Origin: Ruegeria sp. PrR005
Lineage (GTDB): Bacteria; Pseudomonadota; Alphaproteobacteria; Rhodobacterales; Rhodobacteraceae
Length of the DNA stretch: 64,000 nt
Assembly (NCBI RefSeq): GCF_010500245.1
Contig: NZ_JAAGOX010000003.1
Span: 62,001-126,000, forward strand
Reading direction: 5' to 3'
Under the pieces are notes generated by a model. That model made no database searches. It saw only the letters and a list, made by a program, of their open reading frames with translations, and was not told the DNA's origin. This document shows positions 34,251 through 43,178 of the stretch, in pieces (position 1 is the stretch's first letter; each line of letters opens with the position of its first letter). The position numbers and the translations under genes are program-made.

Positions 34251-34670
34251 TCAGGGCCGGAGCCAGAAATCCTCCTCGAGCCGGTCGTAGCAGTAGTTCT
34301 GCGCCATCGAGGCGGTCATATTGTCGCCGACGACCTTGACGCTGACCGAATAGCCCGGCGTAGTGTTGACCCCCGGCGGCGGTTGCAGCGCGTAATGCAC
34401 GCCCTTGCGGCCCTTGACCGTGACTGCGGGGCCCACCGGGCGGACCAGGTAGATCCGCTGTGTGGCGCTGGTGCGCAACACGCGGATGGCATAGTCGCCC
34501 GCGCCGCACCAGAAATCCTTGGGCGCCGAGCCGTTGCGGTTGACAACCTCGATCACGCCCTTGCTGACGGGATAGACCTCGAACCGGTTGAAGGCCTGAA
34601 AGGCGAGCGCCATGCCGGGGGCCAAAAGGCCCACGCCCAGCAGCGCCAGTACCGTCTTGCGCCGTGTCAT
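34251..34670 (-). CDS. Secreted conserved hypothetical protein
   Basis: A 139-residue exported protein. The N-terminus MTRRKTVLALLGVGLLAPGMALA is a clear Sec signal peptide. The mature part is beta-rich, with two cysteines (FWCGAGDY and NYCYDRL) that could form a disulfide. The ATG at 34670 has AGGAG five bases upstream; a GTG at 34685 is an alternative. I do not recognise a named family. It is divergent from the serine-protease gene and convergent with hemF. Confidence 0.75.
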   Translation of the reverse strand: MTRRKTVLALLGVGLLAPGMALAFQAFNRFEVYPVSKGVIEVVNRNGSAPKDFWCGAGDYAIRVLRTSATQRIYLVRPVGPAVTVKGRKGVHYALQPPPGVNTTPGYSVSVKVVGDNMTASMAQNYCYDRLEEDFWLRP

Positions 34671-34814
34671 CCAAATCTCCTGCACAAAAATGCTTTGCGG
34701 TTCACAGGATAGCGGAAATCACGCGCGGCGCCAGTGCAACGAGAGGACGACGCCGTTTGACCCATTCAGGGAACGCGGGCAAACTGCCGGGAGTGTGTTT
34801 GGGAGGTACCAGCG

Positions 34815-36041
34815 ATGCGTTGGAGTGTTTTATTTGCGTTCAGTCTGATGCCAGCCATGGCAGCAGCACAGGGCGCGCCCGCGAGCTACGAGGCGGTTTC
34901 GGGCGATAACTACACGGGCAAGGAGCTGTTCTTTGCCTATGACGGGGCCTACGCCCGGTTTCGCGCCCGACGGCAAGACGAGACGCTGGCGGCCGCGTTT
35001 TGCCTGGACGACTGTGAGCGGGACATTATCGACACTCCCGAACAGGGGCCTTTTGTCCGCGCGGAACTGATCGAAGACGAGGCGGCCAGTTGGATAACGC
35101 TGCGCTTTTCGGATTTCTGGCTGGGTGAGAGCAGCCGTCTTATCATCTCGGGCGAGGAGGGGTCTTTCCAGGAGTTCACCCAGCAGAAACTGGAGGCATG
35201 GGAGGGCGAGACCGCCGCGTTCAACGGCGGGCGGCTGTTGCTGGAGCTGGTCGTCGCCGCAGGCGAGAATCCCCTCCCCTCCTACACAATCGACGAGATC
35301 GCGTTCGGACGCCCGCCGGTGGCCAGCCCCCGCGAACCCGGCGCGTTGATCGAGGAAAGTGCCGACCAGCCACAGAATGTCTGTGGCGACGACCATCGGG
35401 TATCTTCTTCTGACGATCGTGTCGCGCGGATCTGGAAAGGTGGTTGCACCGCATGGCCGCTGGCGAACGGCGCGTTTGTGACTGCGGGACACTGTCCGAA
35501 AGCGGGAGGCATGGGGGTACTCGAGTTTCGGGTTCCGATATCGGGGCCTGACGGCAGTGCAAGACATCCCGACCAGGCGTTTCAGTACAAGATCCAATCG
35601 GGCAGCATCGTCTATGAAAGTTCCGGCGTCGGGAAGGATTGGGCTGTGTTCAGCATTCTTCCCAATGATCGTGGAGAGACGCCGAAAGACCTGTTTGGTT
35701 ACTTCGACGTCCACCGCGATTATGCGGATGGTGAGTTGATTGTGCGCGGCTATGGCAAGGACGACGACCCGCTCGGGTCTGAAACCAGCGGCTTCAATGA
35801 GCAAAGCCAGACCCAGCAGGAGCATGGAGCGGCTTATGTGGTCAAACAGAAGGGCGTCGTCATCGAACACGAGGCTGACACTGAAAGAGGAAGTTCCGGC
35901 TCACCCCTGCTGAATCTGGATGGCGTGGCCTTCGGTATTCATACCCATGGCAAGTGCGAGAGCGACGTGAATGAGAACAAGGGCACGGGGTTCATGAACG
36001 ACGATTTCTGGGCGGCGATCCAGCAGTTCGGGCCGCTATAG
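34815..36041 (+). CDS. Secreted trypsin-like serine protease with extra N-terminal domain
   Basis: A 408-residue exported protein (signal peptide ending MAAAQG near residue 20). The C-terminal half is a chymotrypsin-fold S1 protease with the complete triad: His226 in VTAGHC, Asp275 in KDWAVF and Ser361 in GSSGSP, where the usual GDSGGP is altered. About 180 residues before it form a separate, unrecognised acidic domain with CLDDC (disulfide candidate) that could be a regulatory or targeting part. It stands alone between divergent and convergent genes. Confidence 0.85.
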   Translation: MRWSVLFAFSLMPAMAAAQGAPASYEAVSGDNYTGKELFFAYDGAYARFRARRQDETLAAAFCLDDCERDIIDTPEQGPFVRAELIEDEAASWITLRFSDFWLGESSRLIISGEEGSFQEFTQQKLEAWEGETAAFNGGRLLLELVVAAGENPLPSYTIDEIAFGRPPVASPREPGALIEESADQPQNVCGDDHRVSSSDDRVARIWKGGCTAWPLANGAFVTAGHCPKAGGMGVLEFRVPISGPDGSARHPDQAFQYKIQSGSIVYESSGVGKDWAVFSILPNDRGETPKDLFGYFDVHRDYADGELIVRGYGKDDDPLGSETSGFNEQSQTQQEHGAAYVVKQKGVVIEHEADTERGSSGSPLLNLDGVAFGIHTHGKCESDVNENKGTGFMNDDFWAAIQQFGPL

Positions 36042-36048
36042 GGCGCGC

Positions 36049-36993
36049 TCAGACGCTGCGCCAGCCGGCCTCGCGCAGGGCGGCGCCATAGCTGGGGGCG
36101 GTTTTCATCCGGCCACCCAACCCCTTGTCGAGCAGCAGCGCGTGCATCCGGGGGAGGTTGTAGCAGGGCACATGCATGATCATGTGATGTTCAAGGTGGT
36201 AGTTCACCCAGTAAGGTGCCACCAGCAGGCGGGCGATTGGCCCGGCAAGGGTGGTGCGGACGTTTCGGAACGGGTCCTCGGATTGTTCGGTGGCGCCATG
36301 TTCGGCGATATTGCGGACGCGCAGGACGAACTGGAACCAGGTGAGATAGGGCAACACCCAGAAGGCAAGCCCCCACCACCAGTCGCCGACAAGGCTGATC
36401 AAGAGCGCAATGCCGAGGAAGACCGGCAGCGATTTCCACAGCTGCGGCGCCTTGAAGCTTTGCGCGAAATCGGACGCGGCGGCCTTGATCGCCTCGTCAT
36501 CGCCAGCAAGGCGGAAGGACATAAGGATCTGGCCGGTCAGCTGCTTGATCCCGGTGCGCCCGGTCAGGTCGCGGGCGAACTTGCGCCGCATAGAGGCATG
36601 CGAGGTGGGGAATTTCGACGACAGGACAAGGTCGGGGTCCTTGTCGGTCTGGGTAAAGCGATGGTGGGTCAGGTGATAATGGCGATAGGCGGCCAGTTCC
36701 GCCAGGATCGGACGGCCACAGAGCCATTCGCCCACCAGATCGTTGAGCCGCCGGTTGCGGAACAGCGCGTTATGCGCCGCCTCGTGCATCAGGATGGCAA
36801 GGCCCAGCTGGCGCGAGCCGATCACGATCACCGCCAGGACAAAGGTCAGCGGATTGGGCCAGAGCCCGAAGAGCGCCACCGCCAACGCGATGGTGCCCCA
36901 GCAATGCGCAACCAGCCAGACACCCATCAGGTCCGACCGTTCCGCCAGGGGGCGAATTTCCTCGGTGCTGAGATAGGCCTTGCCCGGTGTCAT
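36049..36993 (-). CDS. Membrane fatty-acid desaturase-family protein
   Basis: A 314-residue di-iron membrane oxygenase. The three histidine boxes are visible: HEAAH near residue 69, HYHLTHH near residue 105 and YHLEHHMIMH near residue 265, separated by four hydrophobic segments. Likely activity is introduction of a double bond into acyl chains, or hydroxylation of a lipid or carotenoid; the boxes do not distinguish these. It follows the cyclase-TPR gene by 64 bases on the same strand and is convergent with the protease gene. Confidence 0.85.
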   Translation of the reverse strand: MTPGKAYLSTEEIRPLAERSDLMGVWLVAHCWGTIALAVALFGLWPNPLTFVLAVIVIGSRQLGLAILMHEAAHNALFRNRRLNDLVGEWLCGRPILAELAAYRHYHLTHHRFTQTDKDPDLVLSSKFPTSHASMRRKFARDLTGRTGIKQLTGQILMSFRLAGDDEAIKAAASDFAQSFKAPQLWKSLPVFLGIALLISLVGDWWWGLAFWVLPYLTWFQFVLRVRNIAEHGATEQSEDPFRNVRTTLAGPIARLLVAPYWVNYHLEHHMIMHVPCYNLPRMHALLLDKGLGGRMKTAPSYGAALREAGWRSV

Positions 36994-37057
36994 GTTGCGT
37001 CCTCCCTGACAGACAGGGTCTCAGGTCGGGGACGGGCCTGTCAAACAGAGCGCCACG

Positions 37058-38830
37058 TCATTGCGCTGGCAGGCCGAGATCGATCAGGATCTGGAGATTG
37101 GCTTCGTCGGCCGCAACCCAGCGCGCCCAGATCGGAAAGCGGAAGGCGTGGCGCCAGAATTCAGCCGTCAGGGCCGGGTATCTTTCGCGTGCTTGAGCAA
37201 GGTAATGCGCGGCCTTGTCCCGGTTGCCAAGCTTGGCGTGTTTCAGCGCGGTGGCCATAAAGACGAAGTAGTCCGCATTGGGAAACCGGCAGGCGGTTTC
37301 ATAGGCGGCCAGCGCCTCGGGATCGGCGGCGTCGGTGTTGCGAAAGGTGAAGGCATTGCCAAGCTGGAACCAAAAGCCCCAGGCCATCGGGTCCTTTGGG
37401 TTCAGGCGCAGTGCGGTGCGGGCGGCCCGTTCCAGCCGGTCGCAATCGAGCCTTTGCATGAACAGGCAGGCGTGGCAGCGACCGAAATGCAGCACCGCGT
37501 TGTTAGGATTGAGCGCCTCGGCCTTGTCCAGCGCGTCGGCGGCATCCTGTTCCCGCCCGGTTATGGCCAGCAGGACACCCAGCGCGACATAACCGATTTC
37601 AAGGCGATCGTCGCGCTCGATGGCTTGCGCAGCATGGTCTAGCCCAGTCGAGATTTCGGCGGCCGGGTCGCGCGACCGCCCGGTTATGACCTTCACCCAG
37701 GCGAGGCGCGCCAACAGCGCGTGCGGCAGGGCGAAATCCGGATCGGCGGCAATGGCGCGGGTGTAGAAGGCATGTGCCTGCGAATAACCCTCGTCGGTGT
37801 AGCGGGTGAATTCGGAATAACCCTTTTGGCACATCTCCCAGGCAGTCAGGCTGTCGGTGGGTTTGCGGCGGGCAAGGTTGCGTTCGTGCGCGCCCAGTTC
37901 CGGCTCCACCCCGGACACGATGGCGGCGGTCAGCTCGTCTTGCAGATCGAACAGGTCGGCCATGGTCCGGTCCCAGCGTTCGGCCCAGACATGGGCACCG
38001 GTGCGGGCGTCGATCAGCTGCGCGGTGGCGCGCAGCCGGTCGCCCGCGCGGCGGACGGAACCCTCGACCACATAACGCACGCCCAGTTCCTCAGCGATCT
38101 GGCGCACGTCCTTGTGGCTGCCCTTGAAGGCAAAGGCCGAGTTTCGGGCGATCACGGTCAGGGTGCGGAAGCGGCTGAGTTCGGTGGTCACGTCCTCGAC
38201 GATGCCGTCGGCCAGGAAATCCTGTTCCGGGTCGGCTGACATGTTGTCAAAGGGCAGGATGACCACGGCGGGCAGTTCGGTGCGCATCAATGGGGTGCCC
38301 GTGGCGCAGGCGATGCCTTCTGCGCCTACACGCCAGACCTCGACAGGGTCGGGGATGTTCTTCACCGGCTGCGGTCCCAGCGCGATCAGCTCGGCGGCGA
38401 CCTTGCCGCGCACCTGGTCATGGACACTGCGGGAGATGCAGATGCCGCCGGGAGTGGCCAGGCTTTCCAGCCGGGCGGCGATGTTGACCGCGTCGCCGAG
38501 GATATCGTCGCCATCGCTGATCACGTCGCCCAGGTGGATACCGACCCGGAACAACATCCGAGTGTCGGGGTCGGTTTCGGCCTGGTCGCGCGCCACCCGT
38601 TGCAGGATGGCGACGGCCGACCGCAGGGCGGCGACGGGCGAGGCGAACTCGGCCAGCATGCCGTCGCCCATGGTCTTGATCAGCCGCCCGCCCTCGCGGG
38701 ACAGGTCGGGCTGGACGATGTCGACGAAGAGGTGGCGCAGGCGGGTGACCGTGCCCTCCTCATCCACAGCCATCAGGCGCGAATAGCCCGACAAGTCGGC
38801 GGCGAGGATGGTTGTCAGGCGGCGGTCCAT
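37058..38830 (-). CDS. Class III adenylate/guanylate cyclase with TolB-like and TPR regions
   Basis: A 590-residue three-part protein. Residues 1-170 form a class III nucleotide cyclase domain, with metal aspartates in ILAADLSGYSRLM (Asp12) and KTMGDGMLAEF, and GDAVNIAARLES near residue 137. Residues about 185-320 are the TolB/FlgO-like segment often fused to these cyclases (VILPFDNMSADPEQDFLADG). Residues about 340-570 are TPR-like repeats (FYTRAIAADPDFALPHALLARLAW, then ALDKAEALNPNNAVLHFGRC). No transmembrane helix is evident, so it is probably cytoplasmic. It may respond to a protein partner through the TPRs. Confidence 0.87.
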   Translation of the reverse strand: MDRRLTTILAADLSGYSRLMAVDEEGTVTRLRHLFVDIVQPDLSREGGRLIKTMGDGMLAEFASPVAALRSAVAILQRVARDQAETDPDTRMLFRVGIHLGDVISDGDDILGDAVNIAARLESLATPGGICISRSVHDQVRGKVAAELIALGPQPVKNIPDPVEVWRVGAEGIACATGTPLMRTELPAVVILPFDNMSADPEQDFLADGIVEDVTTELSRFRTLTVIARNSAFAFKGSHKDVRQIAEELGVRYVVEGSVRRAGDRLRATAQLIDARTGAHVWAERWDRTMADLFDLQDELTAAIVSGVEPELGAHERNLARRKPTDSLTAWEMCQKGYSEFTRYTDEGYSQAHAFYTRAIAADPDFALPHALLARLAWVKVITGRSRDPAAEISTGLDHAAQAIERDDRLEIGYVALGVLLAITGREQDAADALDKAEALNPNNAVLHFGRCHACLFMQRLDCDRLERAARTALRLNPKDPMAWGFWFQLGNAFTFRNTDAADPEALAAYETACRFPNADYFVFMATALKHAKLGNRDKAAHYLAQARERYPALTAEFWRHAFRFPIWARWVAADEANLQILIDLGLPAQ

Positions 38831-38919
38831 GCAAAATCTCCGGGCGGGCGCAGCAATGCGCCCCGCCTACTATGCCCGTGGAACCGGCGATGACAAAGCG
38901 GCAAAGGCCGCGCGGGTGG

Positions 38920-39879
38920 TCAGCCGCGCCAGGCGAAGAAGCCCGGTCCCGCCTGGGTCAGCAGGTCGTGCGCCATCTCAGTGCCCAGTGCCGGGCCGTC
39001 GGTCACGTCGCCGCTGCGGTCGAGCGCGATCGCCTCGGACCCGTCGGGGCGCAGCACCTCGCCGCGCAGGCGCAGGGTGGTGCCGTCCAGCTCGGCCAGA
39101 CCGGCGATTGGGGTTTCGCAGGATCCGTCGAGCGCGGCCAGCAGCGCGCGCTCGGCGGCCAGCCGTTGACCTGTCTCGCCATGGTGGATGGCGGCCAGCA
39201 TGTTGGCAGCGCGGGTATCATCGGCGCGTCGCTCGATCCCGATGGCCCCCTGCGCGATGGCGGGCAGCATGTCGTCAGGCGAGATTGCGGTGGCGGGCAC
39301 CTCGGCCATGTTCAGTCGCCGGATACCGGCCATGGCAAGGAAGGTGCATTCGGCCACGCCCTCGGACAGTTTGCGCAGGCGGGTCTGCACATTGCCGCGG
39401 AACTCGACCACCTTGAGGTCGGGACGGCGATTGAGCAGCTGCGCCTTGCGGCGCAGCGACGAGGTACCGACCACGGCCCCCAGCGGCAGGTCGCGGATCG
39501 CCGAATGGTTGGGCGAGATGAAGGCGTCGCGCACATCCTCGCGCGGCAGGAAGGTATCGAGCACCAGACCGGCGGGCTGTTCCACCGGCATATCCTTGGT
39601 CGAATGCACCGCGATGTCGATATCGCCGCGCAACATCGCCTCTTCGATTTCCTTGGTAAAGAGGCCCTTGTTGCCGATCTCTTTCAGCGGGCGGTCGGCT
39701 TCGATCATCGCGCGATTATCGCCGGTGGTCGAGATCACCACGATATCGAACGCGTCCTCGGGCAGGTCGAAGGCGGCGCCAAGGCGGCGGCGGGTCTCAT
39801 ACGCCTGCGCCAGCGCCAAAGGCGAGCCACGGGTGCCGATCTTCAGCGGCGATGCGGGAGAGGGAAGTACGATTTTCAT
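38920..39879 (-). CDS. hemC: Porphobilinogen deaminase (hydroxymethylbilane synthase)
   Basis: A 319-residue enzyme that polymerises four porphobilinogens into hydroxymethylbilane. Family motifs are LKIGTRGSPLALAQA near residue 12, KGLFTKEIEEAML, DIAVHSTKDMP near residue 88, SSLRRKAQLL near residue 132 and VEFRGNVQTRL. The cofactor-attachment cysteine is in LDGSCETPI near residue 245. The ATG at 39879 was preferred over the 72-codon upstream extension, which runs antisense to hemE. It is divergent from hemE, so two steps of heme synthesis share one control region. Confidence 0.95.
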   Translation of the reverse strand: MKIVLPSPASPLKIGTRGSPLALAQAYETRRRLGAAFDLPEDAFDIVVISTTGDNRAMIEADRPLKEIGNKGLFTKEIEEAMLRGDIDIAVHSTKDMPVEQPAGLVLDTFLPREDVRDAFISPNHSAIRDLPLGAVVGTSSLRRKAQLLNRRPDLKVVEFRGNVQTRLRKLSEGVAECTFLAMAGIRRLNMAEVPATAISPDDMLPAIAQGAIGIERRADDTRAANMLAAIHHGETGQRLAAERALLAALDGSCETPIAGLAELDGTTLRLRGEVLRPDGSEAIALDRSGDVTDGPALGTEMAHDLLTQAGPGFFAWRG

Positions 39880-39887
39880 GGACGCCA

Positions 39888-39934
39888 GCTTTAGTCGCGT
39901 CACATTGCCCTGACAATGGGGGCTGCGCTTGACA
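39888..39934. promoter_or_regulatory. Back-to-back hemC/hemE promoter candidates
   Basis: Leftward: a -35-like TTGTCA (39916-39911), 17-base spacer and -10-like TAAAGC (39893-39888), which would place the transcript start within a few bases of the hemC ATG. Rightward: a consensus TTGACA at 39929-39934, but no good -10 is found 16-18 bases later. No Shine-Dalgarno sequence precedes hemC, so a leaderless hemC mRNA is possible. Confidence 0.4.
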
Positions 39935-39985
39935 AATTGCCGCCGAACGCAGACCCGTGGCGCAAAGTGAAGGATGGGGGCGGAT

Positions 39986-41020
39986 ATGGCCGAGACAAAG
40001 AAACTGCTGCGGACGCTGGCGGGCGAGGTGCTGGACACCCCGCCGATCTGGATGATGCGGCAGGCCGGACGATACCTGCCGGAGTATCGCGCCACCCGCG
40101 CACAGGCGGGCGATTTCCTGTCGCTTTGCTATAACCCCGAGCTGGCCGCCGAGGTGACGCTGCAACCGATCCGCCGCTATGGCTTCGACGCAGCGATCCT
40201 GTTTGCCGATATCCTGCTGGTGCCGCAGGCGCTGGGCGCCGATCTGTGGTTCGAGACGGGCGAGGGGCCGCGTCTGTCGACCATCGGGTCGCAGGCGGAA
40301 TTCGACCGGCTGAAGCCGGTCGAGGCGATCCACGAGACGTTGGCACCAATCTATGAAACAGTTCGTATCCTGACCCGCGAATTGCCGTCAGAGACGGCGC
40401 TGATCGGCTTTGCCGGGGCACCCTGGACCGTTGCGACCTATATGATCGCCGGGCGCGGCACACCGGATCAGGGCCCGGCGCATGCGCTGCGCGAGGGCAG
40501 TCCGGCGCTGTTCGATGCGCTGATAGCACGGCTGACAGCGGCCACCATCGAATACCTGAACGCCCAGATCGAGGCAGGCGCCGAAGTGGTCAAGATATTC
40601 GACAGCTGGGCCGGGTCGCTGAAGGGTGAGGCGTTCACCAAGTATGCGCTGGAGCCTTGCCGCGAGATCACCCAGGCGCTGAAGGCGCGGCATCCCGGTA
40701 TCCCGGTGATCGGATTTCCGCGCGAGGCGGGTGAGGGCTATGTCGGCTTTGCCAAGGCCACCGGCGTGGATTGCGTGGCGCTGGATAATTCGGTGACGCC
40801 GAACTGGGCGGCGGCGCATGTGCAAGTGGACGGCTGCGTGCAGGGCAACCTTGCCTCGTCGCATATGGTGACCGGCGGTCAGGCGCTGGTGGATGAGACG
40901 CGGCGCATTGTCGAGGCGTTTTCCAAGGGGCCGCATATCTTCAACCTGGGCCATGGCATCACGCCGGATGCAGACCCGGAGAACGTGCAGCTGATGATCG
41001 ACACGGTGCGCAAGGGTTGA
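39986..41020 (+). CDS. hemE: Uroporphyrinogen decarboxylase
   Basis: A 344-residue enzyme that removes four acetate carboxyls from uroporphyrinogen III. Diagnostic motifs are [17 protein letters not shown] near residue 19, [12 protein letters not shown] near residue 72, [14 protein letters not shown] near residue 135 and a C-terminal [15 protein letters not shown]. The ATG at 39986 is favoured over one four codons earlier because of spacing to the purine-rich AAGGATGGGGG stretch. It is followed by a strong hairpin and the second copy of the 34-nt repeat. Confidence 0.95.
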   Translation: MAETKKLLRTLAGEVLDTPPIWMMRQAGRYLPEYRATRAQAGDFLSLCYNPELAAEVTLQPIRRYGFDAAILFADILLVPQALGADLWFETGEGPRLSTIGSQAEFDRLKPVEAIHETLAPIYETVRILTRELPSETALIGFAGAPWTVATYMIAGRGTPDQGPAHALREGSPALFDALIARLTAATIEYLNAQIEAGAEVVKIFDSWAGSLKGEAFTKYALEPCREITQALKARHPGIPVIGFPREAGEGYVGFAKATGVDCVALDNSVTPNWAAAHVQVDGCVQGNLASSHMVTGGQALVDETRRIVEAFSKGPHIFNLGHGITPDADPENVQLMIDTVRKG

Positions 41021-41028
41021 GTGCAGGA

Positions 41029-41086
41029 GCGAGGGGCGCTGCCCCTCGCGCTCCCCGGAGTATTTTGGGCGAAATGAAGGGGCGGG
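41029..41086. repeat. Intergenic repeat copy 2 with hairpin (hemE 3' side)
   Basis: A perfect 9-bp hairpin, GCGAGGGGC-GCT-GCCCCTCGC (41029-41049), precedes the 34-nt repeat at 41053-41086. The repeat starts CCCCGGAGTATTTT and differs from copy 1 at two bases. The repeat ends directly at the stop codon of the convergent CoA-transferase-like gene. Probable bidirectional terminator. Confidence 0.75.
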
Positions 41087-42181
41087 TCAGGGAGTCCCAG
41101 GCTGGCCCAGTTCGGCCAGTATCTCGGCCGTGTGTTCACCGCGCGAGGGGCTGGGTCTTGGCTGCCAGTCTTGGTCTTTGAAACGGGGCGCGGGCGCGGC
41201 CTGAAGCGCGCCGTCGACCTCGGCCCAGGTGCGGCGGGCGGCATTCATCGGGTGGTGCTGCGCCTCGTGCGGGCTGAGCACCGGAGCGACACAGGCGTCG
41301 GTACCGAGGAAGAGGTTCGCCCAATGGTCGCGCGGCTGGGTCACGAAGAGCCCGGCGAGGCGAGCGGTGAGTGCGGGCCAGAGTTTCGGGTTGAACTGCT
41401 GCTGAAACTCAGCGTCGTCTGACAGGCCAAGGCGGTCGAGGAAGAGCGCGTAGAACTTGGGTTCCAGGCATTGCACGGTGACATGGCCGCCATCGGCGCA
41501 GGTATAGGTGCGGCTCCAATGCGGGCCGTCAAGCAGGCTGCGGCCGCGCGTCTTTGACAGGCTGCCGGTCTGGCCGAGGCTCATCAGCAGGTTCATCATA
41601 TGGGCCGAGCCGTCATAGATCGCGGCATCGACCACGGTGCCCTGCCCGGTGGCGCGGGCGTTCAGCAGGCCGGCCAGCAGGCCGGTGACCAGATACATGG
41701 CGCCGCCGCCAATATCACCCACCAGCGTGGCGGGCGTCTGCGGCGCGTCGCCGGGGGCCGAGCCGTACCAGAGCGCGCCCGAGAGCGAGATATAGTTGAG
41801 GTCGTGCCCGGCGGCATGGGACAGCGGCCCGTCCTGGCCCCAGCCGGTCATCCGGCCATAGACCAGCGCCGGGTTCAGCGCATGGCAATCCTCGGGGCCA
41901 AGGCCCAGTTTCTCCATCACGCCGGGGCGGAAGCCTTCGATCAGGGCATCGGCGCTGGCGATCAGGGCGCGGGCGGTCGCAATGTCGGCCGCATCCTTGA
42001 GGTCGAGCGCGATGGAGCGTTTGCCGCGATCCAGAAGCGAGCGTTCCGGCATGCCCGGTGTCACCGCGCCGCCCTTGCGGTGCACGGTGATCACATCAGC
42101 GCCCAGATCTGCCAGCAGCATGGCGGCAAAGGGTCCGGGGCCCAGCCCCTCGATCTCGACGATGCGGATGCCGTTCAGCAT
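41087..42181 (-). CDS. CaiB/BaiF family, alpha-methylacyl-CoA racemase-like
   Basis: A 364-residue class III CoA-transferase-fold protein. The racemase branch is suggested by the catalytic pair: His in AGHDLNYISLSG near residue 123 and Asp in GDIGGGAMYLVTG near residue 152. The N-terminus LNGIRIVEIEGLGPGPFAAMLLADLGADVI is typical. It probably epimerises a 2-methyl branched acyl-CoA or transfers CoA. It is divergent from an enoyl-CoA hydratase gene, which suggests joint work in acyl-CoA degradation. Confidence 0.87.
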   Translation of the reverse strand: MLNGIRIVEIEGLGPGPFAAMLLADLGADVITVHRKGGAVTPGMPERSLLDRGKRSIALDLKDAADIATARALIASADALIEGFRPGVMEKLGLGPEDCHALNPALVYGRMTGWGQDGPLSHAAGHDLNYISLSGALWYGSAPGDAPQTPATLVGDIGGGAMYLVTGLLAGLLNARATGQGTVVDAAIYDGSAHMMNLLMSLGQTGSLSKTRGRSLLDGPHWSRTYTCADGGHVTVQCLEPKFYALFLDRLGLSDDAEFQQQFNPKLWPALTARLAGLFVTQPRDHWANLFLGTDACVAPVLSPHEAQHHPMNAARRTWAEVDGALQAAPAPRFKDQDWQPRPSPSRGEHTAEILAELGQPGTP

Positions 42182-42317
42182 GATGCTCTCCTTTTCTTTG
42201 TGGCAGGTTCCCGGCCCCGCGCGCCGAAATCAAGCGCGGCAGTGCCGCATGACGTGGCGTTGCGTTTTGTGCGCGCCGTTTTGCATGCTCTGCTGGGGTG
42301 CAATCAGGGAGAGAGAC

Positions 42318-43178
42318 ATGTCCGTTGTCGCATATGAAAAGGACGGGCGTATTGCCCGGATCACACTGAACCGGCCCGAGGTGATGAACGCCATCAATGA
42401 CGAGCTGCCGGGTGCGCTGGCCGCGGCGGTCGCGCGGGCCGATGCCGATCCCGGTGTGCATGTGATGGTGCTGTCCGGGGCGGGGCGTGCATTTTGCGCG
42501 GGCTATGACCTGACCTATTACGCCGAGGGCAACGGGGCGGGCGATGTGACCCAGCCGATGCCCTGGGACCCGATCAAGGATTACCGGTTCATGTGGGCCA
42601 ATACCCAACATTTCATGTCGCTTTGGCGGGCGGTGAAACCGGTGCTGTGCAAGGTGCACGGCTTCGCGGTGGCGGGCGGGTCGGATATCGCGCTGTGCGC
42701 CGATATGACGATCATGGCCGAAGACGCGCAGATCGGGTACATGCCGACACGGGTCTGGGGTTGCCCTACCACCGCAATGTGGGTCTATCGGCTGGGCGCC
42801 GAGCGGGCCAAGCGGATACTGTTCACCGGCGACAAGATCACCGGGCGTCAGGCAGCGGATATGGGGCTGGTGCTGGAGGCGGTGCCGGCGGAGCATCTGG
42901 ACGACCGGGTCGAGGAGCTGGCCGCGCGCATGGCCACCGTGCCGATCAACCAGCTGGCGATGCAGAAACTGGTGATCAACCAGGCGATCGAGCAGACCGG
43001 ACTGATGCAGACGCAGCGGCTGGCGACGATTTTCGACGGCATCACCCGGCACAGCCCCGAAGGCATCCATTTCAAGGAGCGCGCCGAGGCGGTGGGCTGG
43101 AAACAGGCGGTGGACGAGCGCGACCAGGGCACCTGGGATTGGACCGCGAACGAGGAAATCCCAAAGCGCAACCGCTAG
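42318..43178 (+). CDS. Enoyl-CoA hydratase/isomerase (crotonase family)
   Basis: A 286-residue crotonase-fold protein starting MSVVAYEKDGRIARITLNRP. The oxyanion-hole segments are FCAGYDLTYYAEG near residue 60 and GFAVAGGSDIALCADM near residue 114. ITGRQAADMGLVLEAVP near residue 175 is typical of the family. The usual catalytic glutamates cannot be placed with certainty. The ATG at 42318 has AGGGAGAGA upstream. The last 4 bases of the gene overlap the end of the convergent hxlR-type gene. Confidence 0.87.
   Translation: MSVVAYEKDGRIARITLNRPEVMNAINDELPGALAAAVARADADPGVHVMVLSGAGRAFCAGYDLTYYAEGNGAGDVTQPMPWDPIKDYRFMWANTQHFMSLWRAVKPVLCKVHGFAVAGGSDIALCADMTIMAEDAQIGYMPTRVWGCPTTAMWVYRLGAERAKRILFTGDKITGRQAADMGLVLEAVPAEHLDDRVEELAARMATVPINQLAMQKLVINQAIEQTGLMQTQRLATIFDGITRHSPEGIHFKERAEAVGWKQAVDERDQGTWDWTANEEIPKRNR

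Noticed and set aside
38831-38919. Possible small gene or regulatory RNA between hemC and the cyclase gene
   Set aside because: The 89-base gap only holds the cyclase ribosome site region and shows no structured element I can support.
39880-39985. Replication origin beside hemE, as in Caulobacter
   Set aside because: The gap is only 106 bases, has no AT-rich stretch and contains no DnaA-box match.
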